Shown here piece by piece: positions 35,901 to 48,228 of a stretch of DNA of 64,000 nt. The translations under genes and the position numbers were made by a program. The stretch is from Ptychodera flava (lineage: Eukaryota; Hemichordata; Enteropneusta; Ptychoderidae): NCBI RefSeq assembly GCF_041260155.1, contig NC_091944.1:11597272-11661271 (forward strand), read 5' to 3'. How positions within the stretch are numbered: the stretch's first letter is position 1; every line of letters begins with the position of its first letter. The notes beneath the pieces were generated by a model. The model was not told where the DNA came from, made no database searches, and worked only from the letters and a program-made list of their open reading frames with translations.

Positions 35901-36408
35901 CAAGTAATATTCCATCTGCACCTGCTTATGGTGTGTACATGTCTCAACTTCTCAGGTATTGTAGGGCTTGTGATTCCTACGCTGATTTTCAACTGAGACA
36001 CAGCTCATTGGCATCAAAATTACTGAGACAAGGATACACAACAAAAAGACTCGTTAGGACTTTCAAAAAGTTCTACGGTCGATATGACGACATTGTGATC
36101 AAATATGACAACTCGGTCACTCAAATGATTAACGACAGCATTCCCGGATTTGACTTATTACAGTGATTCATATCCTGTATCATTTCATACAATATTTAGA
36201 CAATTTTGGGACCAATCCTGACGGGTGTGGCATGCTATCAGGGTACGCTTACCCGTTCCGGACACTGGTACCACCACTAATTATCAGTGGTTCAGGATGG
36301 TCCTACTTTAATTTGTAAATCACAATTGTCCCATGGGCCTGGTAATATATTACCTTGAATGGAAATGATAATTGGACTAGTTTAATGTCATATTGGGATA
36401 ACCTTCGA
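35901..36408 (+). mobile_element. Remnant of a reverse-transcriptase element (3' part)
   Basis: The frame at 35897-36166 reads SSNIPSAPAYGVYMSQLLRY then LRHSSLASKLLRQGY and TFKKFYGRYDDIVIKY, which I recognise as the usual C-terminal end of reverse-transcriptase proteins found in many marine invertebrate genomes. It is a 5'-truncated fossil. Its downstream tail includes GGGTGTGGCATGCTATCAGG. The B unit has no insertion at the equivalent place (near 9360), so it post-dates the B/D duplication. Likely a non-LTR family; not certain. Confidence 0.6.
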
Positions 36409-36409
36409 A

Positions 36410-36531
36410 ATAGCCGATGCCAACAACAGTGCCAATAAGGGTCCTGAAGACCTGCCAAACGACCTAGCTGAAGAAGACACATCGTTGAACAGATCAAATG
36501 TACCTCTGGACACGAACAAACCAACGACCAG
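36410..36531 (+). pseudogene. Start-less first-exon relic upstream of copy D
   Basis: Counterpart of 9376-9497: the same 122-bp length, ATA at the start position, open frame (IADANNSANKGPEDLPND) and phase-2 donor AG|GTAAAAG. The reverse-transcriptase remnant lies immediately before it and separates it from its promoter-like block (ATGACCAATGAGAGAATTCG near 35713). Confidence 0.55.
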
Positions 36532-36867
36532 GTAAAAGGCATTTTTCTCCTTTGCTTTCATCATGCTTCTATAAAAGTTGGCTCCTGTCCTATGAATCAT
36601 CAAAACTTATGCAGATAATCTAGGTTCTCCATAAATTGACAATTTTCCCACACAAATCTGAATGTGAAACATCTTGATCCTTTATTATTGCAAATTCACC
36701 TTTCAACTTTTTGCATGGTCCTTTGCGACAACTAACCTGTCCCCTTGTAAACCGTATAGTTGGAAGTGTACGACACACGAAAACCTTAGGTGCGAATATA
36801 GCTCTTCCTTTAGACAACACGGAATACTAATCGTCAATAAATACACATTTCAGGATACCTTAGGAAC

Positions 36868-37048
36868 GACCAATGAGAGCTCGTTATACGTCAGTACATT
36901 GTTTGAACAGAAGATCAAACCATAGTGTTCTCAAATTCCTATAGTGCCAAGGGCGTGAGAAAAGAAAACTGTGGCCATAGATAGCCACACTAATCCACCT
37001 TACCAGACTCACAGCCAACTATATTTGGGACAACTATCTGCCTGCAAA
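36868..37048 (+). promoter_or_regulatory. Promoter and 5' leader of copy D
   Basis: GACCAATGAGAGCTCG at 36868 (CCAAT box) about 180 bp before the ATG, then the same conserved blocks as in copy B. Confidence 0.45.
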
Positions 37049-40000
37049 ATGAGCCAAGGAAGTTCTATCAAAATGGGCAAAATTAATGATCATGGTCAAA
37101 CGGCTCCTGGCGCTCAAGATCAACTGTTGACAGAACAACAACCAAATGGCTCGGATAGGAGGTAAGAATCTATTGTTTTCCCTTGAGACAAATATGCTTG
37201 TCTAAATAAACGGGTTCCCTCTGGTGAACCATTAAGTATATGTTACGACTGCCTTCATTTGTTCTTATTTTCTCATACAAAGTGATCATTTCAGTACCAC
37301 TAATAAAGTGTTAATCGGAGTAAACAGAATCAACTCTTCTCCTATAGCGTCTAACGTATTCAGGCATTCACTTTTATTATTTTTCACCGGATGATCTCTT
37401 GGGCCATAAATTATGGGGTATGAATTGACTGTAGGAAAATAAGACGTTTTTATATATGTTTGTGCAACCATCTATGTACGGAACTACTATAACGGCATGA
37501 TTTTCATTTCAAAACATTGCTGGGAACTGGATGGACTCTGGGACCTTAATTTATAGGGTATGAATTAACTGTATTTGCCATTGTTTGAGCAAACGAAACG
37601 GGACTACCAATAGCACTATTACAATGTGATGATTTCCAAGCCTTACAGATACTCAACTGAGCATGGCACAACAAAACAGCTTCTAGTTATGTTTCATACT
37701 CTCTCAAATAAAAAATATCAAAGCACACAGTGGCAAGAAGTCCAAAGTTGTACCTTCACGGGGAAGTGGCCTATTCATGCCGGGCCTCGTCTATAAATTG
37801 CTGCACAATGAGTAAAATGACAATGTCACTTAAGCGAAGAAGTGCGACCAGTTTATTTATCAACACCGATGCCGAATTATCTAGCATGGCTCTACTTTCT
37901 TATTTCCAGGGATCTCCATACTGCATATGTCATAAAAAGTAGTGAACGATTGGCTTGGCAAAAATATAGCCAGACAGGTTAAACAAAAATAGTCAAGATC
38001 GATATTTTCAAAGTCAAACGCACTTGAACGATTGGGACTTACCTGTGCCAGCCTACTTGCTAAATGTCAGCGTGTAAAATCATCCCTTGTAAAATGTGAG
38101 ATATTTGAATTGTACAGAAACCCCTTGTGTCGACAATACAATATTGAGTTTAAATTGTAAAAATCCTAGATCAATATATACCACTTTACATGGAAGAATT
38201 ACATGATCAGCAGTCTAACATACGATGCATGCATCATGTATTTCCCTAGATTATACTATCATACATTTCTCCATTTTATTTCACTCGAGACCTGACATAC
38301 CAAAAAGCTTGGAGATCATAAAGAACATAATAATTATTTCGAGCTTCTTTGTTGCCATGTTCGGTTTCGGGCTGAATTATGGCATTTGGTGGACACTGGA
38401 CGACTTGAAGTCATTCTACGATGATTATAACTTCTCTCAAGATGGCAAAGATATAAGATGGATGGTTTACATCAATATTACCATAACATTTTTTCATGGG
38501 TAGGTTTATTTGAACTTCTCAGTCGACCAACTTTAAGATATGTAACCGCAATTCTGATTCAACCAACCCTATGGCTTGACAGATACTGCTGCTAAATGAC
38601 AAAGGTCATGGAAACCCACCCCGGCACTTTTCGTTACCATAATAATGTCATACTCTTGGGATCAATGATTCTGTTGTGTGATGTACAGACCTGTTAAATA
38701 CGGAGTGGTAACAATGGGTTATAGTCGGCGGTCGCCTTAGCACTGTGACCATCACAACAGGTAACAGGAATTACTAGAACATTCTTCAATCGAGGTTAAC
38801 TACACCGTTGTACCAAAAGAAGATCTTACGTTTTATTTGAATAGTTTCTCTCCATCACTTTTACAGGTTTAGTTACCACAAAATTTATGGATATCGAAAA
38901 TAAACGTTATCATTATTTGGTTTGTATCGGCGGTGTCATATCGATGTTTGGCCTCTTTTCGTCCCGCTATGCAGGTGACGCCACCATCCTCTTTGTAACC
39001 TACGGATTTATAACAGGTAGGAATCGTGGATTCCGTTTAACTACTTTAAAGCTGTTTTCTCATAGCAAATGCATATGTATATCGTATCTTGTAATTCTTT
39101 TTTTGGCTTATGTTGAAAGATTCCTGTGATATCAATTAATATTATTCGATTCCTTCTCTCGTCCCGAAAGTTGACATTGGGAATAAATTGAGTCAGATGT
39201 TAGCTGATAATATCACGAATAAATAATTAATATATCTATTTCATCTTAGGTGCTGGATTTGGACTGATGCTTCCACCTAGCTTGGGTCTGATCCTCAAAC
39301 ATTTCAACACAACGGTATTGGTTGCTGTAGTTATGGTAGCAAGCATTTGCTTGTTATTCGTACCACGTTTATTAGAGCACGTCAAAGAATTGTATGGGAA
39401 TTGAAGCATCTTTGCTATTCTTGCGTTTCTATATGGTCAGTTAACATGAATTCTTCTCTTCCTATCTCTTCTTCTGGTAATTAAATTTCCTCAACGTCCA
39501 TCTAACGGACACGATGTGAAATGCTTGAAATGTAATTTTAATTTGCTGATAAAACCTCTGATATTCAACATGGTGATTGCTGCTCTCTTGATCGGTATGG
39601 GTCAAAACATCATGGTTTTACATCTAAAGCAGATTGCAATGCAAAAGGGAGCTGGTGAAAGAGATCTACAATTGTCACCCATCTATTACGGAAGCGCTAT
39701 GATATTTGGATGCTTAAGCTTCATAATAATTCCTCCAAGATGCAATGAAGGGAAAGAAGATAACACCATGATTATAAATCTTCGGAAATTCGGTGTGTCC
39801 CTTATTGCAGTCGGTGTTGCCGTCATCTGTAGCGTTCAAACTAATTCGTTTGCCGCATTTATTGGAATTAATATCATCAGTGCTGCTGGGAGCGGTTTTT
39901 ACCTGCCCTTGATGTTCGTTCTCCTCAAAGCGTTTTGCAAGGAACGAGACGATGAGAACCAGGGACAATCTGAGACTGAGATCGAGGTTCTTAGATTTAT

Positions 40001-40621
40001 TCTCCCAGCTTTCGGATTAGGAGCCCTTATTGGACTACCCATTGGAGGTAATTGTAAATTCCATATTATGGTTTCTCTACAAATCGATATACCTCGTCTG
40101 TAGTTTTGGTTAATTCTAATTTTTTGCTAATGTTACAATTTAAGGATGATAAAATGTTAACATATTAGATCGAGTTACTTTGTTGTCTGGTATCACATGA
40201 TTTTCCGTAATACTCGAAAAAGAATTGTACTATAAGAATATATTTCCGAACTCGTCAGTTGTATAAAACATTCGTATCCTTTCCGTTCGGAACTGGACGT
40301 TCTAAATTCTATTCCTGACTAATTAAATTTTTAAGCGTTTAGAGATTTATTCATAACACTTATTTGAATAACTTCGTGCTAATTATTTCATGATTTTCAA
40401 CCTCTCATTGCAGACGTATTGAATACAATCTTCGGTAATGGCAGCAGCTACTATCTTGCTGGCGTAACACTAATTTTAGCATGCCTATTGTTCTGGTGAG
40501 AGGTCATCTCAAACCGTCCAATGGGGACGGCAAAGTGATACAGATAAACCAAGAAGTTGATGTTACACAGCGAGAATCCTCACTTTCAGATGATGAGGCG
40601 ATAAGTCAAGTTCCGCGTTAA
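37049..40621 (+). pseudogene. Transporter copy D (type II, MCT/SLC16-like), five exons, broken
   Basis: Exons: 37049-37161, 38290-38499, 38867-39016, 39250-40047 and 40414-40621. Exons 1 and 3 are open. Exon 2 has one extra T near its end (TTTTTTCATGGG). Exon 4 has TGA at 39402-39404 and at 39447-39449, plus an in-frame loss of 15 bases near 39478. Exon 5 has lost one base near 40488. The exon 5 C-terminus, read in the frame after that loss (QEVDVTQRESSLSDDEAIS), is acidic and Ser-rich and looks like the original type II tail. The second half of exon 4 is open (39516-40103) and keeps the family motifs. Probably non-functional. Confidence 0.7.
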
Positions 40622-42250
40622 GATCACTGCCCTAGACCGAGAAGGCCTAAGGCTGCCCCAGCAGTTTATAAAGGCTTGAAGAATAGTGAGCAAGGGATGG
40701 CATCAATGATTGTTTACTTCATTGAAAATATGACAATATTAAGAGGGAAATCCTTGTCTAATGTCTATAAATGATTCTTCAAGTAATTAAAATGTTGCTA
40801 TACTACAATATCCCGGTAAAACGAATACAGTTTTTACTCATAAACTATCATAACGAGTACCCCCTTTGCTTTCCTATGCATTGAAAATATGACAATATTA
40901 AGAGGGAAATCTTGTCTAAAGTTGCATTTGACGACCCTGCAATTACATTTTGCGGGTTAATATTAGGATTAGTCGTAATGACGTTCTTTTACTGCTTTAT
41001 AAATTTGTATTGTACTCATGAGGTCTTTCATGATCTGATTGTCGCTTTCGTTTCATTGGAAAATGCAGCATTTTCACCAAACATATTAAATACGACGCTT
41101 CTAATGGTATATTCTTTATATTGAGTCAAATCTGCAGATTAAATATTTTCTCAAATATTTGTGAAACTCTAAGTTGTGCTTCATTGCTAATTTGGAATAA
41201 AGGTCAATGATAAGCTTAGAAATTATTTTATAATTTTGTATAAGCGATCGTAAGTCATTATCAAAAAGGGGTCAGATCTCGATCATTTTTTAACTTTTGC
41301 CCCTTTCTCCTTTAGTAACGCTTCACATTGTTCCACGGGTTGGTTTTGTCGTTGTTTAAGATGAAACATACTTTGATCGTAAAAGCGCGATGGAGCTGCA
41401 CTTACAGAATCGGTCCAGTAAAAGCAGCTCCGAGGGCCTCCATCTGATTTCGGATATTTACGATACCATCATTTAACTTCGCTTCGCCAACACCAAGAAA
41501 ACAAAGTGTTAATGGTGCAAAACTCCGTCACCTAATAATCATAGTGATTGTCCCTTGGTGATGAAGTGTTTATGGCCAAGATTTCCATTAATGGCCAACG
41601 CCACGGCAATAACTTACTTGTTACGGTTCGTATCGAACCGTGTCTTCCATACTTTGCTCATAATTTCTGAGGTTATCATTGACTTTTATATCGAATTAGG
41701 AATGACATACGAAAGGGAGGAAAACCGTATAAAGGAGAAAAATAACAAGGGATGTAATACAGTGTGTCTGTCTCAACTGCAAATTACATTTATCCTTATT
41801 GATAGGACGCATATATGCGTATAATTAGACGTTTGTGTCTGTTTGATTAATATTCGTTCAAGTGTTTACACAGGTTTATATTGTCTACATCAAGTCTGCA
41901 AAAAATCCCACCATTTGAAGTTCACGCAATGGGAACAATGTCACCATAGTCAAATAAAGTGGTTATCGTTAGTTTCTTAGACTTTTTGATAGCTTTCTCA
42001 CTTATACTCAACGGTTATTTTTCGACGTTTGCTTTACATTATATGGTCAAACTTTGATTTTGTTTCCGTCAACTGGTCGTGTTCAACATATTGGAGATAT
42101 TTCTTAGAAGACAAAAGTCTTTAATGACCGAAAGTGTAGTTTGTATTTCGTTGATTTTGACATTTTTTCTTCGTCATTTTTGTACTTTTAAACACTGTAT
42201 GTTTTCAACAGTTCTAATTTTGAAAAATGGAAATTAGAACTGCTCTTGCA
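40622..42250. other. 3' flank of copy D
   Basis: Parallel to the B flank, with the same ~39-bp direct repeat and hydrophobic 70-codon frame at 40912-41124. Nothing convincingly coding. Confidence 0.35.
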
Positions 42251-42252
42251 GT

Positions 42253-42253
<1 letters not shown>

Positions 42254-42291
<38 letters not shown>

Positions 42292-42292
42292 T
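42254..42292. repeat. (GATA)n microsatellite, D unit
   Basis: Short GATA run at the position conserved in all units. Confidence 0.9.
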
Positions 42293-43255
42293 CATAGAAT
42301 GATGGATAGGTGGAAAGATAGATAAATGACACTCCTTATTGTCATAACTGTGACCTTGAGAATGGTTGAAATTTAATGTTTTTATGACTCTTCACATGAA
42401 TTTTGTAGTCAGAACTAGGAACCCGACTCAAACACATGGTGGCGCTACTGTAAGAGCAGAACAATATTTTGACAGCGTGTACAACATGAGAGGATAGATC
42501 ACCAATACAGACTGAACTAACAACGCTCGATTTCTAAAAACCATATGCTTCTCATCTTCACACGTTCTTTATTTGTTCGCTTTCATTCAATGTCGGTGTG
42601 ATGATCACTCTTGTTGAATGAATGGATTACAAATCGAAAAATCATTCAATGCATTTCCTCAAATACGGTAACAGCAATTCAGGGTGCGAGGTTAATAGCC
42701 ATTGGATTAATAACGATCATGTTTTGAAACGCTGTACTAGAGTGAAATATGCCTCTTCGATTTCGACTGTCATACGTATACAAGAGTCCAAGAGTTTAAA
42801 GAGTGTAGTATGAATTGTCAACATTTCCCAACAAGAGAATTGCTGGTTTCTATAGTGATGACCGAAACTGTTTGTATAATCTTCATAATTTGCTGTCTGA
42901 CACAAAAAATACTCAAGTATTTTAACGATGTATTTCATCTTTATAAATTCACAATGTAAAATTTAATGTAAACCTGACAGCCCCATTTTGTGGTCTACAA
43001 GTTAGCACCAATTTTTTTAACTCAACGTACTACATTATTTTATGTTCTTCTTGGTAGAGTCTTTTATGTTAGTGACGCAGAGTCTCACGACAAGTTAATT
43101 TGCTTATTGACGGTAAAAAGTGACGCTCAGTCTCTTCGAGTTATTGTAACTACGTAAAAACTAGTTTGCATTTTAGCATATTTGAATTTTTAAAGTTTGT
43201 CTGTATAGTCGCTAAGTCTTTATTTTTACAGATTCACCATGACTGTGGAAGTCAT

Positions 43256-43257
43256 TA

Positions 43258-43320
<63 letters not shown>

Positions 43321-43340
43321 ACAAATAAATAAATAAACAT
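43256..43340. repeat. (AATA)n microsatellite
   Basis: Long AATA tract, expanded relative to short runs at the same place in units A, B and C. It resembles an A-rich repeat tail. Confidence 0.9.
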
Positions 43341-43976
43341 GTACCTGTTCCCGTATGGCTTTAAATATCCATTACCATGAAGGGTAACATTTTAAGTTGC
43401 TCGTTCCATGGCATTATTACGATCAAAATGCGAGCACATACCAGTACTTGCAATGATGTGTACACAGTCCTGGTCCACGCATGAACGCAGTCTGTCTCAT
43501 GTAACACACTACCAACCAAGAATGCCGAGCATAATCCCTGGAGAATATTTCACTCGAACAATTTTTACAATGGGCTGAGAATCCGTAAAGGTTGTAAACT
43601 ATTCAATAAGGGCCAGCACTCCTAAGTTGTTGCAGTATTTTAATTTCTGTGCACAGAATTGCGGGAATGTAGCAACACACCGTTGCAATCAGTGGGAATA
43701 TCCTTCCTGTTTTTATGTCGTACCACGTAGATAATCTAGGTTTTACATCATTTGACAATTTTCCACACAAACCTGAATGTGAAACTTGTCGATACAACTA
43801 TTGCCTCTATTACTGCAGGTCTATTGCGACAACTGTGCTCCCAGCCTGACCCCTAGTAAACAGTCATTCAAAGTGTACAATACACGCTCCCTTGAAAACC
43901 TTTGTTGCGAACATAGCTCTTCTTTCAGACAACGCGACATCTCATTCGTCAATTCATACGTTTACGTGTTTAGGGA

Positions 43977-44194
43977 TGACCAATGGAAGCTGGTTACACG
44001 AAAGTATATTTCATTTACGTATGTAGACATATACGTGTATATTGTTTGAACAAAAGATCAAACCCAAGTGTTCTCACATACAGTGCCCACAACGCGTGAG
44101 AAAAGGAAACTCTGGCCAAAGATAGCCGCACTAATCCACCTGGAGAAGCACATACGTAGAGCAAACCGTCTTTGCGACAACTATCTACTGCAAA
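43977..44194 (+). promoter_or_regulatory. Promoter and 5' leader of copy E
   Basis: ATGACCAATGGAAGC near 43977 (CCAAT box) about 215 bp before the ATG, followed by AAGATCAAACCCAAGTGTTCTC and the GCGACAACTATCTACTGCAAA leader shared with copy C. Confidence 0.45.
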
Positions 44195-46535
44195 ATGAGT
44201 GGACAGATTGAAATCGAAATGGCCGAAAGTGCAGAGGTTCAAAAGGCGGAAGACACCCAACATTCAATGTTGAAAAGACCACAACAAAAGGACTCAGATA
44301 AGAGGTAAAATTCAATGTTTCTGCTCTGAGTTTAGTATGAATTTCTGAATAAACGAGTTCAGTTTGTTGAACCATTGCGTATATGTTACGATTGCCTTCA
44401 TTTGTTCTCATTTCTTCGCAATTGACAATTGACAATTTACCGCGATTTAGGTGTCGCTTCTAGTATAAACAGAATAAATCGATCTCCGATAGCGTCTAAC
44501 GTTTTCAGGCATTGATCTCTAGAACCATAAATTATGGGACACACATTGAGAGTAGAAGTCGACGTTTTTTATGCTTGTGCAACAGTCTGTGACTTCCTGA
44601 GCATGCATCTACCATAGTGGAACAATTTCCATAACAAAACACGGTAGGAACTGAATGAACTCTTGGACTGTATTTGCGATTGCTTGAGCAACAGAAACCG
44701 AATTTCCTATAGATCTATTACAATGTGATGGTTTTATTACAAAGCAGGTCTAGGAATATGGATTTACCTTATGTTCATGATATCTATGGCAAAACTCCGT
44801 TTCCAGCAGACATTAAACCGACAATTTGAAGCGTTACCTAGTAGAATACGGACATACAAAGATTTTAGACCCCGTTCAATGCGATTCGGCTTATCTGGCA
44901 CATCGACTCAACTTAACCTAAATTCTGCCGCATATCACTGACGGCTATGTTGCAGCCCACTTGAAACATATGCTCGCCCTCAGCAGTTGAGGCGAACAAA
45001 GTTCAGGTACGCGACACATCTTGGCTTGCAAGGAGTAGTAAGATAGATTTACTTTTTATTAACCTGCTTTATTTGCCATTTGACTACGAGTTCAAAAGGT
45101 TAAACTTTCCTGTTTACTAGATATGAAATCGTATCACTGTGGACACTCAACGGAGAAAAAAAGTAGCTATACACTCGTCACGTCATATACAGGGGCACGT
45201 CTATCAATTGCTACCCAAGGAGTGAAATGACAGTGATGCTTACGCGAAGAAGTGCAACTCGTATACTTGTGACTGTCAGAGCCAAATCATCTAAGCTTCT
45301 AGGGCATTCCATACTGCATATGTCATAAAAATTAGTGAATAATTAGCTTGTGCAAAAATATAGCCAGGCAAGACATAAATAGTCGAGATATTTTAATGTC
45401 ATTCGCAATTGAACTGCTATTAGGATTTTACCAGAGCTAGCCTACTTGTCCAACGTAAGCGTAAATCATCTCTTGTAAATGCAATGCATTTGATTTGTGC
45501 AAAACATCCCAGTATCAGCAATGCAATGTTGGGGATGAACAGCAATAATAACATGATAAGCAGTTCAGAAAACGATGTATGTCACTAACGTACATTTCTC
45601 TGTTGTATTCCACTGGGGACCAAAGCAGTCAACAAGCTGGCGAACCAAAAATCTTGAAGAACATTATGAAGAACATTAAGAACATTATCAGCATTTCGAA
45701 CTTCTTTATTGCGATGTTCGGAGTCGGGCTGAATTACGGCATTTGGTGGACACTCGATGATTTGAAGTCATTCTACGATGAATATAACTTTTATGAGGAA
45801 GGCAAAGATGTAAGATGTATGGTTTACATCAACATTTGTATTACATTTTTAATGGGTAAGCGTTATTTGAACTTCTTAGTTGACCAACTTTAAGATATTA
45901 GTCACATTTCTGATTCAACAAACCCTGTGAAATGACTGATACTGCTGCTCAATAACAAAGACCATGGACTTTCTTTAAACCACTCCCCCACCTCCGGCAG
46001 TTTTGTTTTCTGCCGTACTCTTGAGATCAATGATTTCTCTTATGATGTGGAGACCTGGTTAATGCGGAGTGGTGAAACGGGTTTATCGTCGCGGCTTTCG
46101 CCTTAGCACTGTGATCACGTCATTCTGACAACAAGTAAAATGAATGACTAGAACTTCCTCAATCGAGGTTAAGTAGCTACCATCGTGCCAAAAGAAGATC
46201 TTACGTTTTATTTGAATATTTTTTCTCCATAACGTTTACAGGATTAGTTACCACAACATTTACTGATATCAGAAGTAAATGTCTTCAATATTTGGTCAGT
46301 ATCGGCGGTATCATATCGATGTTTGGGCTTCTTTTGTCCTGCTATGCAAATAACGCCACTATCCTCTATGTAACCTATGGATTTATAACAGGTAGGAATT
46401 TCAGGGTTTAAAATTTGAATCCCAAATTCCGTGTTACAACGTTTAAACTGATTTCTCAAGGTCAAATGCATATGCATATCGTATCTCGCAATCCCTTTAT
46501 GGCATATGTTGAAAGATTCCTCTGCTATTAATTAA

Positions 46536-46882
46536 AGCCCCAGTAATGCTAACTTTCGATGAATTTTTCATTATTCATATTTTATAATCAATTGCAACTT
46601 TTATTCTACCCCCTCCAAAGATTGTTGAAACACCCATTATTTAGCTTGTCAACTTAGTGTCTATATGTGTAAAATGCATAGTTATTGTTTACATTTGAAT
46701 TCTAGTCCGGACCAGAAGTCGCTTTTCAACAATAACAATGCAGTTTACAACCATAGGGGCTGAGTTGACAAGCTGGATACTGTGTATATCAACATTCTTT
46801 GGGGAGAAGAACAAGGAATTATGGTTCACATTCAAAATAAAAATGGTGAAATTATCATCAAAAGTTAGCAATACAGGGGCTG
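46536..46882. mobile_element. MITE with TAA target duplication in intron 3 of copy E
   Basis: 347-bp counterpart of the element at 1468-1810, with the same terminal repeats and flanking TAA (46533-46535 and 46883-46885). Copy C is empty at this site. Confidence 0.75.
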
Positions 46883-48132
46883 TAACAATATGCTATACCC
46901 TCTGCCGTCCGCAAAGTTGATGTTGAGAATAAATTGAGTCCGATGTTTGCTGATAATGTCACAAATAAACAATTCTCTGTTTCATCTTAGGTATCGGATT
47001 TGGACTGATGCTTCCACCTAGCTTTGGTTTGATCCTCAAACATTTCAAAGGATTTGCATTGGAAGCAGTTCTTGCTATTGCTTTTATGGTGGCAAGCATA
47101 TGCTTATTATTAGTACCACCTTTATTTGAGTACTGCAAAGTAATTTATGGTACAAGAAGCGTGTTTGCCATTCTGGCGTGTCTATACGGCCAGTTAATAT
47201 GCATTCTTCTCTTACTATCTCTTCTTCTCTTGTTAAAACCTCCTCCATGTGATACATCATGTATGGTAAACAAAATGAAATGCTTGAAATTTTCTTTGCT
47301 GATAAAACCAATAATATTCGACATGGTGATTGCTGCCCTCTTCATCGGTGTTGGCCAAAACATCATGGTTCTACATCTAAAGCAGCTCGCAACGGAAAAG
47401 GGAGCTAGTGAAAGAGATCTACAATTGTCACCCATCTATTACGGAAGCGCTATGATATTTGGATTATTGTGCTACATAATATTTCCTCCGAGGTGCAAAG
47501 GAGGTGAAGAAGATAATATTAAGCTTATGAACCTTTGGAAATTCGGTGTGTCCCTCGTTTAGCCGGTATTGCCGTCATCGGTAGCGTTCAAAGTAATTCG
47601 TTTGGTGCATTTATTGGAATAAATATCATCAGTGCTGCTGGAAGCGGATTTTACCTGCCCTTGATGTTCGTTCTTCTCAAAGCGTTCTGCAAGGAACAAG
47701 AGAGAAGAAACGGAGGACAAACTGAGACTGATATCGAGGCTCTTAGATTTGTTATCATAGCGTTCGGAATAGGAGCTCTAATTGGACTATCCATTGGAGG
47801 TAATTAATCGTAAATTTCATATCATGATTAAAATCACAAGGATTTCTTCATAAATTTGTTGCATTGGGCTTTTTTCTGATGTTAACATTTTAGAATAATT
47901 TTCAAATGTTAACATATTAGAATCATGATACACTTCTGTTGTCCAGTGGCAAATGTTTTTTGACACATTCAAAATAGAATAATGCAAAGAATTATCTTAA
48001 TGTTTTAATGTATGGGTCATAATTGACTTTTCTATTTCGGCTATTTAACTTTGCAGAAAAATCGGTACTCCATTCCATTTGGAGATTCGACCATGAATCT
48101 GAATACAGGAATGATTCCAATTATAATAAATA

Positions 48133-48228
48133 GATTTAATTACCAAATAAATTGCTGTTTTTGTATATACCTTGTAGTGCGAGGGCATGCCATGCACCAA
48201 ATACGGTGCAATTTATTCGGTAATTAAA
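48133..48228. repeat. Partly deleted hairpin in intron 4 of copy E
   Basis: Left arm as in A and C, but most of the right arm is missing. Confidence 0.45.
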
